Below are positions 1 through 41,500 of a stretch of DNA of 64,000 bases, piece after piece (positions within the stretch are counted from its first letter, which is position 1; each line of letters starts with the position of its first letter). The stretch covers positions 80,395 through 144,394 of the forward strand of contig VWPU01012610.1 in assembly GCA_013398955.1 (NCBI GenBank), read 5' to 3'. A program made the translations under genes and the position numbers. Under the pieces are notes generated by a model. That model had not been told where the DNA came from, did no database searches, and saw nothing but the letters and a program-made list of their open reading frames with translations. The stretch comes from Callaeas wilsoni (Eukaryota > Chordata > Aves > Passeriformes > Callaeidae).

Positions 1-551
1 AGAATAAAGGTCTTACATTATCTTTTAAAAGTACATATATGGCTTAAGGTTTTGGCTTTAGAAGGTTCTAGTTCAATCAGAGCAACATGTTTTCTCACAG
101 ACCTTTTCTCTCACCACCTCTCTCCTCATCTCCTCCACATACGAGCTCTCCCTTTCCCATTGCCTCCTATTGCCATCGATACGCTAGAGCTTCAGACTCT
201 GCCCTTGGGAAAAGCCAAAGCCAGCAAGTCAGTTTGTCTGCATTTCAGGTAATTTCCTCACCCCATCCCTACTGTGTGATAATACTACGAAGCTATTTAA
301 CTATCTAACTGTGCAGCTGTTCTCTGAAGCGGAGTTCTGGCAGCTGAAAGACTATTCATTAAGGGTTTAAGCAAAAAAATGATTCATTTACTGACAATTA
401 CTTTGAGTGCCAAGGTAAATCTCCCAAGACAACTGAAATGTGATGTCCCCTTCCCCAAAATATTTTCATGCCCACAGCACTCTAACTGAAAATGATGTAA
501 TCTTTGAGACACTCTTAGTTTGCATTGACTGTAGAAGTCAATGTTTTCTGT

Positions 552-577
552 GAAAAAAAAGAAAAAAAAGAAAAAAA
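552..577. repeat. A-rich 9-bp-period tract
   Basis: Three runs of 7-8 A are each preceded by a single G, giving a short imperfect tandem repeat. Confidence 0.85.
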
Positions 578-2910
578 CCCATGATCGACAGCTCCAGGGG
601 CACACCTTTTTAAACAACTGCCAAGCAGGACATAAAATACAAAAGCATAGTGTTCCCATAAGCATTCAGCTGCACCTGCTTAACACACCAGATAACATCT
701 ATTTGCATTCAGAAGAGAGGTTAAAGGTGAGAGTGATACCATCAGCTTATGTTTTACAACAGAAATCAGAGTAAGGGACAGAGAATTCTGCTCGAAGCCA
801 TCACTTGCCTCAGGCAGTTCTGAGGCTGTATTGTCCTATAGATCACACCACGATTATTGCAAAGTGCGTGCAATAGTATGAATGATGGCTCAAAGGTTCT
901 TCACTTTCCACTGTATCTCAACTCCTCTTTTCTAATTAAAATGAATGTCAAGGTACAATTTTTACTTCTATAATGTTTTAACCGGCTCTGAAAGCCTTCA
1001 TCACAAAACCCACAAGCTTCAAGTGCTGCAAGTGACTTCTGAACCTGGAATACTGAAAGGAAGATCAGCAGTGACCTTTTCCAGTAAACAACCCTTCATC
1101 ATTCAAACAAACAAAACAACAACAACAAAACAGCAAAGGAAGTAAATACAACCTGTAAGAGGGGGGAGAAGAATAAACAGCAAATGGGTAACCGGTTTCA
1201 AATTCAGTCAGTTCAGTCTAGCAGAAGAGCATTTGACCATTGCATAGCTTTGTAGGCACAAAACAGATGTGATAAACTAGTGCCTGGGTTGCGTTAAAGA
1301 ACAGTAATTGAAGCAAACTGGAGTGACCTCAACAGCAAGACTAGGCACGTGCTTACTCCAATCAACATGTCCTGCATCAGACCCAGCAGTTGTTTGGGCA
1401 TACACAAACACAGCCACAAACCATCCTTTCCCTCTTCAGTGAACATCACGCTGCACTCAGTGGCTTGCCCCTGCCTGAGACTCAGTGTATACCACAGGAT
1501 TAGTCTTTGCTGCTGAGATAGACAGGGAGCATTATTTAAGAATAGAGTTTTGACTCTTCCAAGACTTCTGTCTGAGACAAAGCTCAGGCAGCTTACCAGC
1601 AATGAGCTCACGATGGCAATTCACTGGTGGTGAATATTCCCACTGACATGGGAATAACTTGACAAAATCCACTGTGTGAGAGCACTGCCTTCATCAGTTC
1701 ATCATCATCATTACTCTCCTCAGATATGGTGCTATTTAACTACTTTTAGGGCCCGACACTGAGCCCAACTGATGAACTGATTCAAGAACAATAGTCAATT
1801 CAGGCAAATTGTGTCTCATTTGTCTTGGCAGCTGTTGAGTTTATATAACCAGGGGGGAAATAAGAATGGGATAAGGAGTGTCTCAGAGGACCTACAGGAA
1901 AACATGACAGCCCAGGCAGACAGCTCAGTAGCTTTTGGGGGGAACATATGTGAATGGAAGGAGCAATAGGAACAGTCATATTTTCATTAAGTTGTTCTGT
2001 TTTTTAACATTCTTATTTCAAGCCAATGCAGTTGATTGATTTGACACCCTGCAGATGAACTTTTCATGCCTGTCTTTAGCTTGAAAACAGACATTTGTAT
2101 TTACACCTCAGAGAAAACCAAATATTCCTCCTCTACACTTGACAAGTCTGTTCACTCTCAGGAATGTGACTAGCTACACAGAGAAAGAAAAACCCATGAA
2201 TGACTCCTCCAGGTCTCAGCACAAATCCATGACTGTTACTACGCTACAGCACTAGTCAGTGCCACTATTAGATATTTCTTATTCTAGTTTTTTTCAATAG
2301 TTTGTTGTGGTTTTGTTGGTGGGGGGGAGTTGTTGCTGACCACTGCAGCTCTTTTTATCTTAAAAGCAATGTTTCAGTCCTTGAAAGACATTGCAAAATT
2401 TCACCATGTGTCCTTTTCTGGCTGCAGCTATACTAGCTCAAGACCTTGATACCCGAGGCAACCAACATTATTGCTGAGCTGCTCACATTTCCTTCAAGGT
2501 TCAGTGTGGGCAACTAAAGGGACAGACTGGGAGGAAAGAAACATGATGTTGGGAAGGAGGAGGCTATAGCATTGCAGGCCATTGGGAACCATAGCCAGAA
2601 CATGCAGGCTATCCCTGAGACACCTTTCCCCACCACCACTGTCCTCAAGCAGTGGAAGAGATGGCTTTGGAGACGCGTTTGGTTATTACATTGAAGAGAG
2701 GTCAGCAGTGCATGACCAGAGGCACAGTAGGTTTTGGTTACCAATCACTGTAGCACCACTGGCTGGCTGGGCACTTCTGCCTAAAGTAATCACAATAAAG
2801 TTCTAATAAACTCTTGTGAGAAAGAATTGACCTAATGTTTATTTATCTGCAGTGTGTTAAATCCACATCCCTCTGCGTAATCCAAAATATACGTAGCATC
2901 TGTATTTAAA

Positions 2911-2955
2911 CACATACATAAATATATGCATACATACATACTAATATAGATATAC
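2911..2955. repeat. (CATA)n / AT-rich microsatellite
   Basis: Interrupted CATA tetramers grade into TA-rich sequence. Confidence 0.8.
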
Positions 2956-3588
2956 ACCATTTTCAGAAGGGCACACCACAGGATTTCCATATTTTAAAAG
3001 CATTTTCACATCTTTGTGAATTTTAATCAATTTTTAATTTTTTTTCCTCAACAAAAAACAAAGATGAAGGAGAGGCAAATCAAGCAAACACTGACAAGTT
3101 CAGAGTATTGATAAAATACAATAGAAAGCTCACAGTCTGACCCATTTTTCTCCTCCTCTTTGTGCGACTTAAGTAGAACGGTCACTTTACCCAATATTAT
3201 AAAGGTCGTTGGGCCCTTCTCATGTTAGACCTTGATCTCAGCTGTGTACAGCTGTAACTCCTTGAGCTGTGTATTTCTCTTTACACAGCATCCTCAAGGT
3301 CCTTTTTATTTCATCATGATTATTCAACTCTTCTATTTCTCTGAGCAAGATTAAAAAGGAAATGTGTGTTGTACTTTTTTAATCATACAAAATCATAGAA
3401 AAGCTTTCCTTATAAACCTGAGTGTTATCTCAAGGTATGCAGTCTACAGCAGTGACCTAGCAGTCGACAGCTTGTCACCCTAGAGTCACAAATAGATGTC
3501 CTACTGGTGAAATTAGCTAAACTATAACAGTTTTACAATTAAAAAAAAAAAAGGTTTCCACATGCTATTGCATTCATATCTAAAACTA

Positions 3589-3654
3589 AGGACCCAATAT
3601 TGCAAATTTTGGCTTAGGACTCAGTATTGCTCAGGACCCAATATTGCAAATTTT
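3589..3654. repeat. Short degenerate direct repeat
   Basis: A 22-bp segment beginning AGGACCCAATATTGC occurs at 3589-3610 and again at 3633-3654. A degenerate 15-bp copy (AGGACTCAGTATTGC) lies between them at 3616-3630. Confidence 0.85.
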
Positions 3655-6529
3655 CTCTCAGCTTCTAAAAGCATTATTATTTAATCACCTTTTGGCCCTT
3701 GCCAATTTTACTATTACTCATAAGTTCTTTTTTTAATAGAATTGAATAGACTTTAATGGAAGTAGACTAGACAAGCAGCACACAGGCTGTTGAACACAGA
3801 TTTCCCAAGTGTACGCAACATTATATAAGATACCCAGTGCCAAACCAATAGTGTTGATGCTCAGTGTACACCCTATCAGTAGGCTGTTCCAAGTGGTAGA
3901 AGCTGGGCATGTTTGCAGGTGCAGAGATGACATTTCTCCCAGGGTCAAGCACTCAGGCTGTGCTTGGAAATTTATGGTGTCAGCAAGTGGGATAGCTGTA
4001 AACCTTGTACATGGCCTGGACAGACAAAAATTTTGCAGATTAAATGTACATTTTTTTCTGCCTTCCTCTATTCCTTCAATAACGCTCCTTACAAGACATC
4101 TCACTAAATTTTAAACATCAAGATTCTTCCAGGTTTCAGAAAAATTAAACCAGCTACACCAGGGATACAGGTCTGGTTTCTGATGTCGCATGGGGACTGA
4201 GTTCCCTGATACCACTGAAGTTAAATTAACACTGATTTAATAAAAGCAATTTTTTACCTGGAATATGAAAGTCTACTTCCAGCATGTACTAGAGCCCTAG
4301 CTCTGCAGTGGTTAAGAGAAGCATGATTATTCTTTATTTGATTTGAAGATTTTATTTAGCTTTTAAGGAAAAAAAATTAGTCCATCCCAGTTCATATCTT
4401 CATGTACATTTATAATTTATGCTCTGTTGACTGACAGAAAAAGAACAAACATATTAAAATTTGATACCTGCCTTCCAAATGAAGGAAATATTTCACAATA
4501 GAATTTGCATTGTTTAGCTCTGATCATCCTCATATTTACTTGTTATTGCTGTCTTAAATATTGCATCTATTTCTTGTCCAAGAATTGATAATCAGCTTTT
4601 TAACAGTATATTGAGGAAATTATCTAAGTACTGAACCATAAACCCACTTCCTGTATTCATTTTGAACTTAATTTAACTGCTCATTGATGATTTAACTCAA
4701 AATATTTACCATTTCTTCCTACAGAACCTGCTGCCCTGCAGGGAAATCTCTGACAGTGTTACTTAAGGAAGTTAGTTTCGCAAATAAGGGATATCAGTGG
4801 TTTTTTTCATATAATTTTATTTTTAGCAAAAAAACTTGACTATACAATAAAAATATGATATTCAGAGAGCAAGATATCAAAGTAAAAGCTCAGCAGTGGA
4901 TCAAATACCCTGAACCCCAAGCCAGAATTTCAAAAAAAAAATCAGTTAATTTTGCTTTTATGCAAATACTATTTATCTTGCCTCTTGGCAGTTCAGACTT
5001 CATTCCATCTCAGAATGTCTGAGTACTGACATGAGTGAAGTTAAGTAGCATAATGATATATCTCCACGTAACTGCTTGCCTTCTTTGTATAATCCAATTT
5101 TTTGCATTTGTATCCAAATGAACCTAAAGAATGTAAGGACAGTAGAATAAAAGACACTGTACAAACAAAATAAATTACGCCCAACACCTGAAATTAAAAT
5201 GTATTTTAAGAATGAAAAGGCTGGAAGAAACATATCTTACTTTGGGATATAAATAGTTCTGCTTCAAGTGTAGGATTAATCCTCCGCTTAAACATTTACA
5301 GAGCCTCATGATATTCTGCCATTGCCACAAACTGCTTGTGTCGAGGGACTTTCAGGTCTAATCCTCTTGAACACAGATTTATTGCAGCTTTGCCCTGTCT
5401 TCAGAGTATTGCATTCCCCTTCCTGCCATTACACGCTGTATTCTGCATTTGAATGTCTATTTTTAAGCTTCTGGTGCATGTGCAAGCCATCAGTTACTCT
5501 CTCCACCTTGAGAGAGTGCAACTACTAACAGGTCTGGAATTTTACTCTATTTATAATAAAATATTTTATTTTTTTATCAAGACGACAGTTACTACGATTG
5601 CATCTGGGTTTAATTTATCTGCTTAAATAAGTTTTGTGTTTATCCAGAGCATAATGCCATTAAAAATTTTACACAGCTGAGCTCTATCAAGAGTGAGAAA
5701 CATGCTTGAAAGGCAGATTTATGAACTACAGGTAATGAAATTTGCTGAATCCTGAAGCACTCCTGCAATTACGTGTAGCTATTTTCAAGGAAGCCTAAGA
5801 TTCCCAATAAAGTTTAAGCACCTCGAGCTTTAGGAGGGACCATACTGTGTTGGCAGGCTGGTGAAAAAGACAATGGAGTTGTCAGAATTACAATGTCAGG
5901 GGAAAAAATTATGTAGAATATTTAAATTTCAGATATAAACAATTGCATTAATTACTACTGCACTATCAATTTGCATTGATGATTTAAAGAATAGCTAATT
6001 GCTATTGCATATGTAACTTATGTAAAATATGAAAAACTGCAGAAGTCAGTAGTACAGGTACCCTGCCATTAGGAATAACTGGCCACTCAAACTCTGGTTA
6101 TCACAAATGAGTGGTTAGGATGACTCAAAAATCGCTGTAAAATATATTAGCAAAAGCAGGTTTAATATAAATTTGTGAAGGTACAACTTCACAAAGTGCT
6201 ATGGAAAGATTTACTCTGTTGCTTACTACACAGATGAAGCATACAAATGATAATCTGATTAGAATTTAGAACTAAAATTAGTTTAGAATGATTTACACAC
6301 AGAGACCAGGAAGAAAAAAGTGTAAGGGTGCAGAAGAGGGTGAATGACTTAATTATAGATCCAAGATGGCAACATTGATGCTATACTTAATATAGTGTGT
6401 TTCAATCACTTCAGACACACAAACATCTGCAGACACAATGGCTGTATCTGAATAAATTTACAAAGATATAGCTGTTAAAAATTAACCTCAAATCCAATGA
6501 AATACTGATGTTAAATGCCTTGTCATTTC

Positions 6530-7130
6530 TCTGTGGTTGAGACTTGAGCCTTGACAAAGAGGTAGGGGTGTCAGTGCAGGTCCCACCGTGAGTTTTCAGT
6601 GATGGTCCTGCAAGTATAGCAAAGCTCTGAGAGGTATCCCTCTAAGAGAGGGGTGCATCCACTGCAGGCCAGGAGAGCTCAAAGGGTGGCTGTTTAGAGG
6701 GTCACAAAATGCTTGGCTTTAGTCATTAGCGAGTTTCTATCCTGGCTGTAATCCGAGCTGGTAATTACTGGAGTTCTTAAAAAGGTCAGTAAGGATGGTA
6801 CTGTTCCACTCAGGCTACAGTTCAGGTAAATAATGTTCCAAGGCTGGCAGAGGATGACTGATTATCTCTTGTTCCCCTCCTTGGGGAGGCAGCAGAAGTC
6901 CCTGGTACAGACAGTGCCACCCGCACCGTAGCCATGATTTCTGGCACGGTCAAGGCACACGTCACCACTCAACTCACTGCTCGAAAGCCAGGGCTTAGTG
7001 GGAGTTCCTGAGGTCATGGAGCAGCCTAAGGAGGTAGCAGGGGGAGTGCTACCTCACCACAGTGGTTTAGAAAACACTCTGGTTGATACGGGTGAACTAA
7101 GTCACCATAAAGGCCGATTTATTAATTGGG
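6530..7130. repeat. Possible degraded LTR or other transposon-derived block
   Basis: This stretch is distinctly less AT-rich than its surroundings, has no open frame of note, and ends next to a reverse-strand AATAAA (7118 region) followed by LTR-like sequence. I see no terminal repeats or target duplication, so the family and borders are guesses. Confidence 0.3.
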
Positions 7131-8563
7131 AACAAAACATTTCCCTATGAAACCTTCATTAAAAAGCATTTAACTGTGACTAATGTTAGTATATTGTTAT
7201 GTGTGATCTTAAGCGTTATTAAGCAGGTGTCTGACAAATGAGTATCTTCTCAGTGCCTGTCAGTGAGGTATAATTGGTACATGGCTAATCTAAATGAGGT
7301 CCTACAGCAGCTAAAGACCTTTTTTATGGAAAATGCATTTTTATGGCAAATGCATGTTAAGATGCATGCATTTCTATTTAATATGACAAAATTGGCCTGA
7401 AAAAAAGTATATATGTACCATTTTCATGGTATTTTACACAGTATTCCAGAGTAGTTTCATGGACTGGTTCTCATTACAGCCCTTGCTAGATGTTCCTTAT
7501 ACTAGATATGACAGATGGATTTTATAGACTTAGGAAATTTTGAAGCATGTCACAGTAATAAAGCACGTGGCATTTTTTTCTCTTTTAAATTCCGTCAGTT
7601 GGGTGACAGCAAGGATTATCACCCCAATACAGCATGTAAGTGTGCTTGACTTTCAGCACATCAAAAGTAAAATATCAAGATCTGTTCTTCTGGTATTCAT
7701 TAACATGGAACTGGAACAACAGGACCAAATACAGATCAAGAAAAGAGGTTATCTGCCTTTCTCTGGTAGAAATCACGGGAAAGAGAAGGAGAGAGACCAA
7801 TAAAATTACAAGCCAAGTTTGCCCATTCACAACTTCAAAAGTTTTATAAGCATTTAAGAACCCATCTATCACAAAAAGAAAAAAAAGCAAATGAAGTTGA
7901 TAACTCACTTTTGTGAGTTTGAAAACACCGATCTAATTGTCTTTCTCAAAGGGAGCTTTAAAATTTGACCCCCATCCTCATGAAGTAATTTAACCTTCCT
8001 CCCACACAGTCACAGACTTATCAGCAAATATTTTCTCAGATGTTCTTGTGGTTTATGGTCTAACAAGGGAGAGGAACTGCCTTGCAAAAAGTCTTAGGCA
8101 ATGGAGAATACCTTTAGGGGCTAAATATCAACTTACATGTCCTCTAGACGAAGTAAGGATCTGAAACATCCAGCCTGCAATCATAGTTACTCTCAATGTT
8201 CATGGAGTAACCACAATATGATGTTATATTTCACCAGTGTTTGATTGCCTCATGCCATTTTTAAGAGGTGAGGTACAATTATCATAGTTAATGATGAACT
8301 GATTATGAAGGAATAAAAATAATGAATAAGGTATTTTCAGGTATTCCACAGCATGGATGAAAATGCACATACCTATCAGACAAAATTAAAACATCAGTAA
8401 GTGACAATGAAATGGAAAAAGAAAGATATCAGCAGTATGAGTTATAAATAAAAAAATTCGCAAAACAATTTGAAGATGTCTCAATTAAGAACATTAAAAA
8501 AAAGACATCCAAGTAGAAATCTCACTGAAGGTTCTACAAAACACTGTACACTTTTACACATAA

Positions 8564-37095
<28,532 letters not shown>

Positions 37096-38575
37096 ATTAT
37101 TCAATAATGTTACCACAGACTAATGTAATTAGACTTGTTTCTTTTCCTTCTCAATTTCATTAACTCTGAAGAACTGCAGTAGCTATAATGTACCATGTGC
37201 AATTTAAGATGCTCAGCCATGGAACACTTCTAGATTTAAGCTTTTAAAAAAAACAATAACAACCCAACAGAAATCCAGGGTCACAACATTTAGATCAGAA
37301 TATTACAGATCAGCTCTTAAGGAGCATCTTGAGAAAAATCATTCTACCTTGATTTTTACAAAGTTTATGCATCACCCATGACCCTTCTGTACCCAATTTA
37401 ATTGTTTTTAAGTGGTAATTTGTCCCACTGCATTTTTTATCACATATTGGCAGCTCACAGCAGCATGCATCCAAACAACACAGTCAAACTACTAGTAGTA
37501 TTCATGTCACTGTCTTGCACCATTAGAGTGTACAGAAATTTGAAGAAATTACAGTTTAAAGGATTATAACTATTGCACCATGCTTCACTTCAAACTTAAT
37601 AGTTATACTGGGAAGTATTTCCATAGTGTGTTTGAGAAGTATCACTCAGGAAGTCAAATCACATTTTCAGAGGCAGAGATCTTCAAAAGAAAGAAAGGGT
37701 AGCAGAGAGAAATCCCACTGAGTTTCCAAGCAAGGAATCAGCTGATTTGATCTCAATGAAATTGTTATTTCCATGAAGTAGCAAAGTTGGCATTTATGAG
37801 AACAATTGTGCTATATGTAATTTTGTATTAAAAAGTAGAAAACAAACACATGTTCCTTCCTTGAAGCAACTCTGAGGGATACCCCAGGCTGAGATTTTTC
37901 TCAATGCCCAGGTTTCCTGTGGCTGGTAATTGCAACATTCTCCCAAAAGTTGGTAGATGTCTGGGAACAGACCTGAGGAAATTTCTGCGCGCAGTTTCCT
38001 TCAGATTTCTTTATTCCACTGAGGACCAGGGGATATAGCTGAGTCTTAGGGCACATTGGCAATGCTGGGCGCACTCCTCCTGAGGAGCTGCTTCTTCTTA
38101 CCTGGCTGCCTATTGCCTGACACAACTCCAGCCAAGGAGCCACAGGCAAAGGGCTAGCAACGTCCATGTAACTGAGAAGCAATAGGTCAGTCGTCTTCTA
38201 TCTATATTAAATCCATTTCCTTTCACTATTGCCAATTGTTTCCTAACAGAGCTGACACTACATTGCCTAACATAGCATTTTATTGAAACTATTATCAATT
38301 AATTTTTTTTCATATTGCAAGTGTTTCGTACTTTTAGGAGAGTCAAGATATACAAGCCAGCAGAATCTATGTAGATACTGAGGTGGTATTATCAATGGAA
38401 GCAGGTACAGAAAGAAACACTGGTCAGGATACAAACAAAAAAGTGATGTGGAAAGCTTCTTCAGCAGCTCCTCATTGCCTCACAGTAAGGTCAGCTGATG
38501 ACTTTATTGCCAACCAACATTGTAATCTCTTTAATCAGAACATAATAATAAATTATGGTTTGTCCACATTGTGCA
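37096..38575 (+). other. Probable GABRB1 3' UTR
   Basis: AT-rich non-coding sequence follows the stop. Candidate poly(A) signals on the + strand are ATTAAA at 37827-37832 and 38206-38211 and AATAAA at 38547-38552. The real 3' end cannot be set without transcript data; further AATAAA copies occur at 40178 and 41143. Confidence 0.45.
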
Positions 38576-41500
38576 AGACCTGAACCTTCTCAGACCAGGG
38601 CCTCCTGCCCCTTCCCTTTGTGCAGCAGGCTTCTGCAGAAAGAGGTGGAATCAGAATTGCCAAACTTCTCTGTGGGCTCCAAAGTCCCAGTCTCATCCCA
38701 GGTTCAATGGAGCACAGTGGTGGTCTCCTCAGATGTCTTCTCTCTGCTGCTACAAGCTGTTACCTCCAGTCTACTAAAGAGTTGCACAATTTTACAAGAT
38801 TAATCAGCCACCAAGTACAACTTGAGGTGATTCAGGACAAATGTTAATTCAGACAAATGGCTCTTCTGAATAGGCTGTGTATGCCTATCCCTTCCCTGAA
38901 ACAACTCCAAATAATTTTTAAACAAGAATCCCACGTGAGACAGTTTGATTAAGTTTTTAATCATAGTTAAGCAATGTTTATATGAAGGATATTTCAGTGG
39001 AAACTAACAATATTATTTTGGTTTGGTATTGTAACATAAACAATATAGAGAACATAAGGAAGTCTTGCAAACTGAACTTTCCAGAACTGCAAAAAATAGC
39101 CCCAGGAGAGAGACAGCAGTAGGACCACATAATTTGAATTCTTTGAACTGGCATGAGACTTTACAGACTAAGTTCATGAGCCATTGAATTTGCCTGCTTT
39201 GTGCTTATACACAAAAATTAGTTCAAAGAAAGTAATACATTCTGCAGATTTGTAGTGTAAAATACAACAACTGTCAGTGACCCATGTTTTTGCATTACCT
39301 GATTTCCCAAAGATATTCGCAGACAGATCTCAGGTCAGTAATTAAGCCCAGCTGATCCAGTGGTGAAGTGATACTACAACCTCTCCTTACAACTGCAGTG
39401 AACATTTTGGAAGAGCCAACATCCAACATGACATCAGAAAAAGACTTTAGGTTTTTTAAAAAATGATCCTTTATTTTTGGTTACAAGGGCAAAGATCAGC
39501 TTTACTGGTCTTCAAGATTTTTTTTGTAGGCCACTAACATCTGCATACACATATTTTTCTAGTTTATGGTTCAGCCGGATACTTCTGGCACACATGATAG
39601 GTACTGGACTAAAAGCAGTTACATTGTACCGTTCCAAGCCAAAAAAAAAAGTATGGAGCAGAGTAAAAACCATTAACAAAACAAGAGCAATGCAAATGCA
39701 AAACTCCTTAAGAACAGCATGTTCCAAAATAGGAGGATATACCCTTCTGCCTCATGAGATGTTGAGCACATGCCACCGATCCAAACCACAGCCCTGCAGC
39801 CCAATTTAAGCAGCACACACCAAGGCCTGTCTGCATCGAGAGCTGGAAGCCACAACCTTGAATCAGGAAACAGCTGCCAGCTCTTGCTGCAAAGTTTGGC
39901 ATCAGGGACTAATAACCCCACCACATACAGAGGCAAGAGCCACGAACTGTAGGTACAACTACTTCTAGAGAAAAAAGCAGAAGAAAACATTTCTCACCTG
40001 AGAGCAATAGCTTGGCAGCAAGGAAAAGCCAGTGGTTATTAGTAGCATGGGATGGCAAAACGAGTCTGTTTATGGGTTGCCCAGGTACATTGCCATCTGG
40101 AGCTAGAAATTAGGGAGCATAAAAGAAACACAATCTCTTCCCATCAATAGGCTGGAGTAATTTGGCTGGCTTTACGCAATAAAGGTGAATAGTGCTGTAA
40201 TGCTAAGTTCCCTCACTGTTGTTCTTCAGTAGTTTCCCTACCCTTAGGAATCAGACTTCAAAATCAGCATAGATAAGGTCCTATTGCTAATTAGGTTTTA
40301 GCTAAACTCCCATACAGTTTGTGCAGCTCTCATGCAATTTCTACTGGGAGTCGTTTTTGTCTCAGTTTCCCAAGGCGTTGAGTTTCTGCTATCCCTGAGC
40401 ATGTGTATATTTGTGTGCCTACCTGGGAGTCTCCCAACAATATTTGAATCCATTGATAATTTCAACCAAAAGCTAACAGAACAGTGAGGATCTGTGAGAT
40501 ACTACATTCCTACAACAAAGCAGCTAGCTTAGCAGAGGACAAAGCTCATGTTAATCCACCCCTCTTCTCTGGCAGAAAGAAGCTTGATGAACTCCAACCT
40601 TATTAGACGCAAAAAATAGTCTTTTCAATGAAACAGGAATATTTTTGACATTACATTGCTTTATGCTACCACTGAACAGCACAGAGGTTGCTATTCAGAA
40701 TATCTGCTGGTTCACCTAGTTCACCCTTACAGGAAATGTTCCATCCCTTTTTACTGGAAGTGCAGGATTTCTTGACATAAATCACGAGGAAAGTCACCCA
40801 GAGCCTGGGCCATGTTCCACCAGCTGTTTCCCATCACCAATGAGCCTATTCTCATGAATTCTCACATACTGAGGATACACTGCTAACACATCCTTGGGAG
40901 TATTAGTTTAAAAAAAAGGCTGGATTATATCTGTTATGTAAAAAAATACTTTAAAAATGGTTTCTGTATGACAAAGCATAACCTCCCCACATCTGTGACT
41001 GTACAAGTATGTTTCTTCCTACCTCCATGGGCAACCAACTGCCCTGGAGCCCAAGGAAGGCGAGAGATCACACAAGAATAATGAATTTCAGCATGTAATA
41101 ATGCTGAAATGTATATGCACAGGGTGAAAGAATTAAGTGACAAATAAAAAATCTGGCATTTCTTAAAAGAAGACCAGGTGACTTTGGTCTACTTACTATC
41201 TTGGAGTGCGGAGTTAACTCTAATTATGTTGTTTGCTTCTTGACATGCGTATTTCTCAATTCTTTTGTAAGTAATCTTGAGTCTCCCAGAATTATAAAAA
41301 CATCACTTCTTGTCTTATGCTGGTGCCAATCTAAGAAATGGCCTGGTGCTCACTCTTTTACACTTTTTTTTGCAAAATCCAATTGCATTTAAGTATCAAT
41401 ACCAATGAGGACCTAAAATAATTACATGGCAGCAGAAGCACGTCATATTGCTAGAGATCATCTCTAACCAATTTCTTTTAACTCATCCCTTGCTCTCTGT

